A DNA stretch of 64,000 nt from JAODBJ01 sp963782465 (GTDB lineage Bacteria > Actinomycetota > Acidimicrobiia > IMCC26256 > PALSA-610): the NCBI GenBank assembly GCA_963782465.1, contig CAWAJR010000001.1, positions 248,001 through 312,000 on the forward strand, written 5' to 3'. The notes beneath the pieces are model-generated. The model saw nothing but the letters and a program-made list of their open reading frames with translations. It did no database searches and had not been told where the DNA came from. The position numbers and the translations under genes were made by a program. Positions within the stretch are counted from its first letter, which is position 1; every line of letters starts with the position of its first letter. Of this stretch, positions 8,918-16,187 are shown piece after piece.

Positions 8918-9738
8918 GCGAGCTCCCGGCGGTAGACGAAGTACACGGCGCTGACGCGCCCGCCGACCGCGGCGTACGGCACGACCGGCCCGACCCAGCT
9001 CACCTCGATACTCGCGTGCCCGCGCCGGCGAAGCTCGTGCAACGCGCCGATGAGCGCGCCGCGACCGCGGCCCTTGCCCAGAAGGTCGGGGCGTACCGCG
9101 ACCGGCCCGAGGAACCCAGACCGGTTCACTTCGAACGCGCAGAACGCAACGATCCCGCTGCCGTCGCGCGCGATCACGAGGTTGCCCTTCTCGAGCGCTC
9201 GCAACACCTCGAGCCGCCAGTTCGGCCATTGTGCGGCCATCCACGCGTCGACTTCGTCGCGGTCGGCCGCGGTGGCGAGTACATGGCCGCCGGGATCGTC
9301 GGGCAGGGTGGTGAGGTCGACGGTCATGTCGAAGTTGGCTTCGACCCGCGCGTAGTGGTGGCGTTCGAGCAGCGCCATCAAGTCCGTCTCGGCGCTGGGA
9401 ACGCCGGCCCACAGGTAGTAGGGCGCGTCGGCGCCGATCGTCAACGAGTGGTGACCGGCCGCGCGCGCGTCGGCTTCAGCCGCGGTGAGCAGCGTGTGCC
9501 CGTGCCCGCGACCGCGTGCCGCGGGGTCGACGGCAATGAGCCTGACGTAGCCGCCGTCTTCGCCGGTGACGGTCGCGACGATGCCGACGGTCGGATCGCC
9601 ACGCACGACAGCCGGCTGCTCGGGCGCGAAGAGCGCACCGTCGAGTTCGGCCCGGGTCGGAGCGCCGGCGATGGCGCGGGTGCAGAGCGCCGCGATGGCG
9701 TCGAGCGCGTCACGACCGATGATCGGGAAGGAGGTCAT
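8914..9738 (-). CDS. Tandem GNAT-family N-acetyltransferase
   Basis: A 274-residue protein with two acetyl-CoA-binding motif A regions: VRLIAVDPAARGRGHGHTLL near residue 70 and LGPVAVRPDLLGKGRGRGAL near residue 210. It is therefore a duplicated GNAT fold. The acceptor is not evident. Its place between a HexNAc-1-kinase-like gene and a GH20 hexosaminidase, with ATGA/GTGA overlaps on both sides, suggests a sugar-amine substrate, as in amino-sugar N-acetylation; this is inference. No membrane segments or signal peptide. The frame is intact, unlike its neighbours. Confidence 0.85.
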   Translation of the reverse strand: MTSFPIIGRDALDAIAALCTRAIAGAPTRAELDGALFAPEQPAVVRGDPTVGIVATVTGEDGGYVRLIAVDPAARGRGHGHTLLTAAEADARAAGHHSLTIGADAPYYLWAGVPSAETDLMALLERHHYARVEANFDMTVDLTTLPDDPGGHVLATAADRDEVDAWMAAQWPNWRLEVLRALEKGNLVIARDGSGIVAFCAFEVNRSGFLGPVAVRPDLLGKGRGRGALIGALHELRRRGHASIEVSWVGPVVPYAAVGGRVSAVYFVYRRELA

Positions 9739-10772
9739 GCGGAGAACGGGCTGCCCGGCATCGTCGTGAGCAGCCGCATTTGGGCGCGGGCGCGATCGCG
9801 GTTGTGCGCGGGACGTGTGGTTCGGTAGTAGACGTCGCCTGCGAGCCAATCGGTGAGGAACCGCACGGCCTGCTCGTAGGTGACGATCGCGCCCGCGACG
9901 TCGAGCGCATCGGCTTCGACGGGCGCGAGCACGGCATCCACGCCGAGACGGTACCCCGCCACCGCCGCCTCGTAGAGAGCCGGGTCGACGACGGCGAGAT
10001 CCGGGTCGGGTGTGTCCTCGGCCGCCGCGGTGGTCGCGCTCCGTAGGAAATCGCCTACGTCGAAGAACCACGCGCCCGGCATGATCGTGTCGAGATCGAC
10101 GAGGCACACGGCCACGCCGTCGCGGAAGAGGAAGTTGTCGAATTTCGCGTCGTTGTGCGCGACCCGTCGGGGGACGCGTTGCCACAGGTCGGCCGCGCGT
10201 TCGACGAGTGGGGCCGCCGCCCGCGCGAGCGCGATCTCGTCGTCGACGGTTGCGGCACGGTGGAGGGGGTCGGCTTCGACCATCGCTTCGAGGTCGTGCC
10301 GGCGGCGGCGTAGGTCGTGGAAGCGGGGCAGGGTCTCGATGATCGTGCCCGGGTCGAGGTCGGCGACCGCGGCGTGGAACCGTCCGAGAAGCGTCGCGGC
10401 CGATGCGACGCCGGCCGGTGCCGGCGCGGGCGCGGGCGCGGGCGAGACCGTGCCGGCGTCGACGGCAAGCCACGCGCGCCACGATCCGTTCGCGTCGTGC
10501 ACGAGCAGGTCGCCGGCCGGTGTCGGGAACGGTTCCGGTACGAGGCTGCCGGCGCGGCGCGCCTCGAGATGGTGCCGCAGCGTCGCGATGTTCGCCGTGA
10601 TGCCTTCGAGATCGGTCAGTACCGCGGTGTTCACGCGCTGCAGTACGAGGTCGCCGTCGGCGCGTTCGACCACGAAGGTGTCGTTGATGTGCCCGGTCGC
10701 GACCGGTCGCACCGAAACGATCGACGGCGCGAACCGTTCGGCGGCGCGACGGGCGGCAGCCGGGTCGATCAC
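9735..10772 (-). CDS. APH-fold kinase resembling N-acetylhexosamine 1-kinase (NahK type)
   Basis: A 345-residue phosphotransferase of the aminoglycoside kinase fold. The N-lobe segment LVLQRVNTAVLTDLEGITANI matches the 'LQRIN...' pattern of NahK-like HexNAc 1-kinases. The catalytic loop is VAHNDAKFDNFLF and the metal-binding segment is CLVDLDTIMPGAWFFDVGD. NahK phosphorylates GlcNAc/GalNAc at C1 for salvage. The GTG start at 10772 overlaps the upstream stop (GTGA), and its own stop overlaps the GNAT start (ATGA). An alanine-proline repeat (APAPAPAPAG) links two parts near residue 130. A choline or aminoglycoside kinase is a less likely alternative, given the nucleotidyltransferase and hexosaminidase partners. 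Confidence 0.82.
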   Translation of the reverse strand: MIDPAAARRAAERFAPSIVSVRPVATGHINDTFVVERADGDLVLQRVNTAVLTDLEGITANIATLRHHLEARRAGSLVPEPFPTPAGDLLVHDANGSWRAWLAVDAGTVSPAPAPAPAPAGVASAATLLGRFHAAVADLDPGTIIETLPRFHDLRRRRHDLEAMVEADPLHRAATVDDEIALARAAAPLVERAADLWQRVPRRVAHNDAKFDNFLFRDGVAVCLVDLDTIMPGAWFFDVGDFLRSATTAAAEDTPDPDLAVVDPALYEAAVAGYRLGVDAVLAPVEADALDVAGAIVTYEQAVRFLTDWLAGDVYYRTTRPAHNRDRARAQMRLLTTMPGSPFSA

Positions 10773-11616
10773 TGAAGCGCGGCGGCGACGGTCGCGACGT
10801 CGTCCGGGTAGGTGATGCCGTAGCAGCGGTCGTCGCAGCGTGCGACCCGCACCACGCCGCCGGCCGCGGTGAACGCCGCGATGGCGTCGGGAAGGCGCGC
10901 TTCGCGACCCGGCCCGTGAGCGAGTAGCGCGTGCACCTCGCTCGCGAGCACGTCGAAGATCGACGGGCGGAATCCCCACATGTTCATCGACACCAACTCG
11001 TTCGCGCGCAGCGAACGCGACGTTCCCGAGCCGTCCACCTCGGCGAAACGCAGCCCGGCGCCGGCCGGTGTCACCGTGCCCTCGTGGATCGAGACGAGCC
11101 GCCGGTGCCGGTCACGCCGTACGAGCGCGCGCGAGACCGGTCGGTCGTTCGCGATCGTCCGCTCGACGGGGAACGCAACGAGGCAATGCTCGTTGCCGCC
11201 CGCGACGCGCAGGTGGCGGGCCAGCAACGAGAAGGCGCGCGACGGGTAGAGATCGTCGGCGTTGACCACCGCGAAGGAACTGTCGATCGACGGACGGCAG
11301 GAGAGCAGCGCGTGCGCGGTGCCCGGCGGGCCGGCGAAGCCCGGAACGGGAGCCTGCACGACGAAGGTCGTCGGCAGCGCGGGGCGCGCGGCGCGCGGAG
11401 GTGGGCGCGTAGGTCGTGCTCGATCTCCTCCCGCACGACGATCACCGCGGCGTCGAAGCCGGCGCGCTCGGCCCGCTGCAACAGCACGTCGACGATCGCG
11501 TCGCCGTTCGGCCGTACGGGAGCGAGTTGCTTGAGGCCGCCGAAGCGCGTGCCGAGGCCGGCCGCGAGCACGACCAGCGGCAACCGCGGGCTCGACGTTC
11601 GGCACGGCGACGGCAC
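10769..11616 (-). pseudogene. Sugar-1-phosphate nucleotidyltransferase-like protein, frame broken once
   Basis: The N-terminus carries the nucleotidyltransferase signature LVVLAAGLGTRFGGLKQL. It is followed in the next frame by the metal-binding Asp-Asp (SFAVVNADDLYPSRAFSLL) and a C-terminal region ending ITYPDDVATVAAAL. The shift lies at about 11380-11400 in a GCGC-rich run. The joined protein of about 280 residues fits enzymes that turn sugar-1-phosphate plus NTP into NDP-sugar. It would act after the kinase encoded next, which overlaps it by GTGA. Start taken at GTG 11616; an in-frame TTG twelve codons later (LPLVVLAAG) is equally possible. It is the first gene of the minus-strand salvage operon and diverges from the hydrolase at 11694. 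Confidence 0.75.
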
Positions 11617-11693
11617 GGACTCGTTCTACCTGCTCGACCGCCGCCGTAGACCGCAATAGCGGCCGGCAGGGCCCTGCTGGGTACCTTCTCCCG

Positions 11694-12557
11694 ATGGACA
11701 CCATCGAGTTCACCGGGCGTGACGGCAACATTCTCGTCGGCGATGTCGCGGGCGACGAAGGCGCGCCGCCGGTCGTGTTGCTGCACGGTGGTGGCCAGAC
11801 CCGGCACTCCTGGGGCACGACGCTCTCCGTCCTCAGCGCGCGGAATTGGCGCGCGTACTCGTTCGACTTGCGGGGTCACGGCGACAGCGCGTGGGCAGTC
11901 GATGGCGACTACACGCTCGACGCGTTCGCGGGCGACGTCCGCGCCATCGCTCGCGAGTTGCCGCAACGGCCGGCACTCGTCGGCGCGTCGCTCGGAGGTC
12001 TTGCTGCGCTCGCCGCGATCGGTGAACAACCCGACGACGACGTCGCGACCGCGCTCGTCCTCGTCGACGTCGCGCCCCGTACCGAAGCGGCCGGGCGCGA
12101 CCGGATCGGTGCGTTCATGATGGAGCACATGGCCGACGGCTTCGCGTCGCTCGACGAAGTTGCCGACGCGATCCAGCGTTACAACCCGCATCGCCCGCGA
12201 CCGTCCGACCTTTCGGGGTTGCAGAAGAACCTGCGGGAACGCAACGGTCGGTGGTTCTGGCACTGGGACCCCGCGTTCCTGACCGGCAAGCTCGGGGGGG
12301 AAGACGAGACCCGGTCGACGATCGTCGACCCTCACCGCCTCGAGAAGGCGGCCCGTGGGGTCCGGGTGCCGACCCTGCTCGTGCGCGGCCGCGTGAGCGA
12401 CCTACTCAGCGAGGAGGGTGCGCGCGAACTGCTCGAAGTGGTACCGCACGCGCAGCTCGTGGATGTCGGCGGCGCCGGCCACATGGTCGCCGGCGACCGC
12501 AACGACCTCTTCAACGACGCGGTCGTGACGTTCCTCGAAACCGTCCGCCCCACCTGA
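11694..12557 (+). CDS. Alpha/beta-hydrolase
   Basis: A 287-residue soluble alpha/beta hydrolase. The oxyanion loop is LLHGGGQTRHSW, the nucleophile elbow is VGASLGG (Ser99), the acid is expected after LLVRGRVSDL, and the catalytic His is in GGAGHMVAGD. The pattern is closest to the esterase / haloperoxidase-like / epoxide-hydrolase-like branch; the substrate cannot be told from sequence. It diverges from the salvage operon with a 77-bp shared upstream region and is followed by a long hairpin (12561-12616) that may end its transcript. No signal peptide, so cytoplasmic. Confidence 0.87.
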   Translation: MDTIEFTGRDGNILVGDVAGDEGAPPVVLLHGGGQTRHSWGTTLSVLSARNWRAYSFDLRGHGDSAWAVDGDYTLDAFAGDVRAIARELPQRPALVGASLGGLAALAAIGEQPDDDVATALVLVDVAPRTEAAGRDRIGAFMMEHMADGFASLDEVADAIQRYNPHRPRPSDLSGLQKNLRERNGRWFWHWDPAFLTGKLGGEDETRSTIVDPHRLEKAARGVRVPTLLVRGRVSDLLSEEGARELLEVVPHAQLVDVGGAGHMVAGDRNDLFNDAVVTFLETVRPT

Positions 12558-12560
12558 ACC

Positions 12561-12616
12561 CGCCAGGTTGTGAGCGTTGTTCGACCGTACGGGCGTATAA
12601 CCCTCACAACCTGGCG
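12561..12616. repeat. Long intergenic hairpin (14-bp perfect outer stem)
   Basis: CGCCAGGTTGTGAG at 12561-12574 pairs perfectly with CTCACAACCTGGCG at 12603-12616. The 28-nt middle folds further (GTTGT with ATAAC, then CG..CC with GG..CG around GTAC). It starts four bases after the hydrolase stop. It could be a terminator or a dispersed palindrome. It has the same two-tier design as the 1061 and 40832 elements but a different sequence. No U-tract follows. Confidence 0.7.
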
Positions 12617-12719
12617 CGGCGGTGGGCGGGTGGGTGGCCGGGTGCGGTGACGGGCCGGGATGCACGATCGGGTGCTGGTCTGACATTGTTGGCCGGCAGT
12701 CGTTCGAGGGGGAGGCAAT

Positions 12720-13703
12720 TTGGCCGCGTCAGCCGCGTCGACGGAGATGACAATCAGGTTCCCGTACAAACGGTCGCTCGGACCGGTGCTGGGAACGTTC
12801 ATGACGGCGCTCACCGAGCAGCGCTTCGTGGGGATCCGCAGCGGGTCACGCGTCATCTGCCCGCCGCTCGAATGGGACCCGGTTACCGGGGCCGAACTCG
12901 CGCGCGACTTCGTCGACGTCGGCCCCGCCGGCACCGTCGAATCGTGGTGCTGGATCGCGGCACCGTCGTCGCAACACCCGCTCGACGTCCCCTTCGCGTT
13001 CGCGCTCATCAAGCTCGACGGTGCCGACACGACCCTGATGCACGCCGTCGACGTCGGTTCGATCGACGCGATGTCGACAGGAATGCGGGTCGCGCCCCGC
13101 TGGCGGGCCGAACGCAAAGGCCACATCACCGACGTCGAGGCGTTCGTCCCCGGCGAGACACCGCAAGGGGGCGGTGGCCCCGGCGCCGAAGAACCGGTCA
13201 CGATGATGGACTACAACGCGTCGATCGCGTACCGCCTCCCGATCACCAAGAACACCTTGCGGGCCGACGCCGCGAATGCCGAAGGGCGGTTCCTGGGCCT
13301 GCGCTGCCCGGAATGCGGGCGCACCTACATCGGCGGCCGCGGCTACTGCCCGATCGACTCGCTCGAACTCACCGAAGCCCATGAGGTCGACCTTCCGCAG
13401 CGCGGTGTCGTCACCAACTACACGATCATCACGCCGATCCAGTACCCCGGCCAGACGGAGACCGAACCGTTCGCCCGCGTGCACGTGCTCCTCGACGGTG
13501 TCGACGTCGTGATGCCCTACCAGGCGTTGATCGAAGTGCCGAACGCCGACGTTCGCATCGGGATGCGCGTCGCCGCGATCTGGGCCACCGACGACGCCGG
13601 CAAGGCACAAGTGTCGTCGTGGACCGACAGCAACCTCGAAGGTTGGATGCCGACCGGCGAGCCCGACGTGACCGACCCCGACCTCGTGAACAGGATCTGC
13701 TGA
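12720..13703 (+). CDS. Double DUF35 OB-fold / zinc-ribbon protein (acyl-CoA binding)
   Basis: A 327-residue protein with two DUF35 units. The second has a clear zinc ribbon (LRCPECGRTYIGGRGYCPID) followed by an OB fold. The first (LTEQRFVGIRSGSRVICPPLEWDP) has lost the paired cysteines. DUF35 proteins partner thiolase-like enzymes, as in the ChsH2/Ltp2 pair that removes the sterol side chain. The two thiolase-like genes directly downstream fit that arrangement. TTG start at 12720 with GGGGGAGG 5 nt upstream; ATG 12747 is an alternative. The stop is TGATG, giving the start of a 12-residue frame that begins a chain of mini-ORFs. Confidence 0.85.
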   Translation: MAASAASTEMTIRFPYKRSLGPVLGTFMTALTEQRFVGIRSGSRVICPPLEWDPVTGAELARDFVDVGPAGTVESWCWIAAPSSQHPLDVPFAFALIKLDGADTTLMHAVDVGSIDAMSTGMRVAPRWRAERKGHITDVEAFVPGETPQGGGGPGAEEPVTMMDYNASIAYRLPITKNTLRADAANAEGRFLGLRCPECGRTYIGGRGYCPIDSLELTEAHEVDLPQRGVVTNYTIITPIQYPGQTETEPFARVHVLLDGVDVVMPYQALIEVPNADVRIGMRVAAIWATDDAGKAQVSSWTDSNLEGWMPTGEPDVTDPDLVNRIC

Positions 13704-13741
13704 TGGCCCGCAGTCTGAGTATGGAAGGCGCAGCCGTATGA
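13703..13741 (+). CDS. 12-codon mini-ORF, first link of the coupled chain
   Basis: Encodes MARSLSMEGAAV. Its ATG overlaps the DUF35 stop (TGATG) and its stop overlaps the next mini-ORF start (ATGA). Its end, ATGGAAGGCGCAGCCGTATGA, looks like the end of the thiolase gene at 14974 (ATGGAAGG...GCATGA, IMEGNNA). It may therefore be the leftover 3' end of a lost thiolase copy. It also resembles a shortened unit of the 86-bp repeats that follow. Whether the peptide is stable is unknown. Confidence 0.45.
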   Translation: MARSLSMEGAAV

Positions 13742-13827
13742 GGGGCGAGGCGCAGATCCTGCGGTGCGGGCCGTCGCGTCCGGCGCAGATGGTTCGTGAT
13801 GGAGCTCCGGAGGTCGAAGCCGCATGA
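13738..13827 (+). CDS. 29-residue mini-ORF, unit 1 of the tandem 86-bp repeat
   Basis: Encodes a 29-residue peptide starting MRGEAQ and ending APEVEAA. The start overlaps the preceding stop by ATGA and its own stop overlaps the next start by ATGA. GGAGGTCGAAGCCGC just before its end supplies the ribosome-binding site for the next frame. It differs from unit 2 by one base in 86, which changes Arg2 to Lys. Related 29-residue frames lie at 37909 and 37995 on the other strand, between unrelated genes. No known domain. Best read as a translated or translation-coupling repeat unit; a peptide function is not shown. Confidence 0.6.
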   Translation: MRGEAQILRCGPSRPAQMVRDGAPEVEAA

Positions 13828-13909
13828 AGGGCGAGGCGCAGATCCTGCGGTGCGGGCCGTCGCGTCCGGCGCAGATGGTTCGTGATGGAGCTCCGGAGGT
13901 CGAAGCCGC
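13738..13909 (+). repeat. Tandem repeat, 2 x 86 bp
   Basis: Two consecutive 86-bp units (13738-13823 and 13824-13909), 85 of 86 bases identical. Each runs from one ATGA overlap to the next and includes a GGAGG ribosome-binding site 10 nt before the following ATG. A period of 86 (3n+2) is exactly what keeps every unit stop overlapping the next start by ATGA. An inverted repeat CGCAG-ATC-CTGCG lies near the 5' end of each unit. Homologous to 37913-38084. Confidence 0.9.
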
Positions 13910-13913
13910 ATGA
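13824..13913 (+). CDS. 29-residue mini-ORF, unit 2 of the tandem 86-bp repeat
   Basis: Same peptide as unit 1 except Lys at position 2 (MKGEAQ...EVEAA). Its stop overlaps the ATG of the thiolase-like gene (ATGA at 13910-13913), and its GGAGGTCGAAGCCGC end is the only ribosome-binding site for that thiolase. Translation of the thiolase therefore probably depends on ribosomes arriving through the mini-ORFs. Near-identity to unit 1 suggests a recent duplication. Confidence 0.6.
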   Translation: MKGEAQILRCGPSRPAQMVRDGAPEVEAA

Positions 13914-14974
13914 AAATGGACGACATTGCCATCATCGGCTGGAACGTCTCACCGATGGTGCGTCGTACCGACAAGACCGAAACGCAGATGCTGCTCGAAG
14001 TGATTACCGGCGCCGTGGAGGATGCCGGCATCACCCGCAAAGACGTCGGGTTCACGTGTGCCGGTAGCTGCGACTACGTCGCCGGGCAGGCGTTCTCGTT
14101 CGTGCAGAACACCGATGCAATCGGCGCGTGGCCGCCGAAGCGCGACTCACACGTCGAGATGGACGGCGCCTGGGCGCTCTACGAAGCGTGGCTGCGCTTG
14201 CAGGCCGGCGACATCGACACCGCGGTCGCGATGGGATCGGGCCGATCGTCGACGGCCGACCCCGCGCTCATCTACCCGATGGAGATGGACCCGTACTACC
14301 TCGCGCCGCTCGGTGCCGATGCCGCGAGCTTCGCGGCGCTCCAAGCGCGCGCGCTGGTCGACAGTGGGAACGTGACCGAACGGCAGATGGCCGAGATCGC
14401 CGCGCGGTCGCGGCGTGATGCGAAGGCGAACCCGCACGCGCAGGTCGCCGGTGATTTCGACGTCGACGAACTGCTCGCGGCCGACTACGTGCGGGCGCCG
14501 TTGCGTCGCCACGATCTCCCACCGATCACCGACGGAGCGGTAGCGGTTGTGATCGCACGGGCCGACCGTGCCCGCGAACTCTGCGACAACCCGGTGTGGA
14601 TCACGGGGCTCGCGCACTGTTCCGAATTGCACTACCCGGGGATGCGCGACCTGCGCACGTCGAATGCCACCACGCTCGCGGCGAAGGCGGCCGGCATCGA
14701 GGACGGGCCCGTCGAGGTCGCCGAACTCCAGGCCGCGTTCACGCACGAGGAACCGCTGCTCGCCGCCGCGCTCGGGCTCGGCGACGATGTCGCCATCAAC
14801 CCGTCGGGCGGCCCACTCGCCGCGAACCCGATCATGGCAACCGGACTCGTGCGCATCGCCGAGGCGGCGCGCCAGATCCGCGACAACGGCAAGTCGCGGA
14901 CGCTGGCGCATTCGACCTCGGGGCCGTGCCTGCAGCAGAACCTCGTGTGCATCATGGAAGGGAACAACGCATGA
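13910..14974 (+). CDS. Thiolase-like / lipid-transfer-type protein (first of pair)
   Basis: A 354-residue thiolase-fold protein of the SCP2-thiolase/Ltp type. It has the N-terminal MDDIAIIGWN strand, the helix with CAGSCDYVAG, and the C-terminal NPSGGPLAANPIMATG and SGPCLQQNLVCIMEG segments. Where a true thiolase has its nucleophilic cysteine (near residue 85) this reads HVEMDGAWALYEAW, so ordinary thiolysis is unlikely. Some Ltp proteins lacking it act as retro-aldolases with a DUF35 partner. The DUF35 gene lies upstream across the mini-ORF chain, and the next thiolase overlaps it by ATGA. Substrate (sterol side chain or other acyl-CoA) is inference. Confidence 0.85.
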   Translation: MKMDDIAIIGWNVSPMVRRTDKTETQMLLEVITGAVEDAGITRKDVGFTCAGSCDYVAGQAFSFVQNTDAIGAWPPKRDSHVEMDGAWALYEAWLRLQAGDIDTAVAMGSGRSSTADPALIYPMEMDPYYLAPLGADAASFAALQARALVDSGNVTERQMAEIAARSRRDAKANPHAQVAGDFDVDELLAADYVRAPLRRHDLPPITDGAVAVVIARADRARELCDNPVWITGLAHCSELHYPGMRDLRTSNATTLAAKAAGIEDGPVEVAELQAAFTHEEPLLAAALGLGDDVAINPSGGPLAANPIMATGLVRIAEAARQIRDNGKSRTLAHSTSGPCLQQNLVCIMEGNNA

Positions 14975-16140
14975 CGCACCAACCGTGCGCGATCGTCGGG
15001 ATCGGGCAGACGCAGCACAAGAGCCGGCGATGGGACGTCTCGCTCGGCGGTCTCGTGCGTGAAGCGGCGCGCCGTGCGCTCGACGACGCCGAAATGGACT
15101 GGGCCGACATCGACGCCGTCGTGATCGGGAAGGCGCCCGACCTGTTCGAAGGCGTGATGAAGCCGGAGCTCTACTTGAGCGACGCGCTCGCCGCGGCGGG
15201 CAAGCCGATGTTCCGGGTGCACACCGCCGGTTCGGTCGGCGGGACGACCGGCATCGTGGCCGCGCACCATGTGACGAGCGGCCGGCACCAGCGGGTGCTC
15301 GCGGTCGGCTACCAGAAGCAGTCGGAAGGCAACGCACAGTTCGCCCTCGGTTCCGGCAGAGGCGGTTCGCTCGGTGCCGGTGGCGCGTTCGCGCCGTACA
15401 TGCGCAGCTATATCCACCGGAGTGGTTCACCGGCCGATGTCGGCCCGATGGTTGCGGTCAAGGACCGTCTGAACGCGTTGAAGAACCCGTACGCGCACCT
15501 CCGGATCGAAGACATCTCGATCGAGAAGGTGAAGGCGTCGCCGATGATGTGGGACCCGGTGCGCTACCTCGAATCGTGCCCCTCTTCCGACGGCGCCGCC
15601 GCGATCGTTCTCACCGATCAGGCAGGCGGCGAGGCGGCCGCGAAGGCCGGGCGCCCGCCGGCGTGGGTGCTGGGATCGGCGGTGCGGTCCGAACCGTCGC
15701 AGTTCCCGGGACGCGACCCGGTGCGGCCGGTCGGGGCCGTCGACTGCGCGAACGATCTCTACGCGCAAGCGGGGATCACCCGCCCGCGTGAGCAGATCGA
15801 CTGCGCCGAGCTGTACGTGCCGTTCAGCTGGTACGAACCGATGTGGCTCGAGGCGCACCACATCGCCGACGTGAACTGCGGCTGGAAGATGGTCGAGAGC
15901 GGCGAGACCGCGCTCGATGGCGACTTCCCCGTGAACATGTCGGGCGGCGTGCTGTCGTCGAACCCGATCGGAGCATCGGGCCTCCTGCGCTTCGCGGAGG
16001 CGGCGATGCAGGTGCGCGGCACCGCGGGCGAGCACCAGGTCGACGGCGCGAAGGTCGCGCTCGGCCAGGCCTACGGCGCCGCCGCGCAGTACTTCGCCAT
16101 GTGGATCGTCGCCAGCAGCCTTCACCCCTTCACCAACTGA
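14971..16140 (+). CDS. Thiolase-like / lipid-transfer-type protein (second of pair)
   Basis: A 389-residue thiolase-superfamily protein (AIVGIGQTQHKSRRWDVSLGGLV; AEMDWADIDAVVIGKAPD; C-terminal GGVLSSNPIGASGLLRFAEA and HQVDGAKVALGQAYG). The usual nucleophile position reads VHTAGSVGGTTGIVAAHH: Ser/Gly instead of Cys, again the Ltp-like pattern. With the first thiolase and DUF35 it probably forms a hetero-complex acting on a CoA ester. The start overlaps the previous stop (ATGA). A strong palindromic terminator follows within 4 bp of the stop and separates it from the convergent acyl-CoA ligase. Confidence 0.87.
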   Translation: MTHQPCAIVGIGQTQHKSRRWDVSLGGLVREAARRALDDAEMDWADIDAVVIGKAPDLFEGVMKPELYLSDALAAAGKPMFRVHTAGSVGGTTGIVAAHHVTSGRHQRVLAVGYQKQSEGNAQFALGSGRGGSLGAGGAFAPYMRSYIHRSGSPADVGPMVAVKDRLNALKNPYAHLRIEDISIEKVKASPMMWDPVRYLESCPSSDGAAAIVLTDQAGGEAAAKAGRPPAWVLGSAVRSEPSQFPGRDPVRPVGAVDCANDLYAQAGITRPREQIDCAELYVPFSWYEPMWLEAHHIADVNCGWKMVESGETALDGDFPVNMSGGVLSSNPIGASGLLRFAEAAMQVRGTAGEHQVDGAKVALGQAYGAAAQYFAMWIVASSLHPFTN

Positions 16141-16143
16141 CAG

Positions 16144-16180
16144 GCGTCGATAGCTATCGCTATGCGATAGCTATCGACGC
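16144..16180. terminator. Perfect 17-bp palindrome between convergent genes
   Basis: Arms 16144-16160 and 16164-16180 are exact reverse complements around a TAT loop. The arm core GATAGCTATC is itself palindromic. It sits 4 bp after one stop and 8 bp before the convergent stop, so a bidirectional terminator is likely. It is noticeably AT-richer than its surroundings. Confidence 0.8.
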
Positions 16181-16187
16181 ACGTGGT

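Noticed and set aside
13738..13909. CRISPR-like direct repeats
   Set aside because: The units are contiguous with no spacers, 86 bp long, only two per locus, and contain open frames; no cas gene is present.
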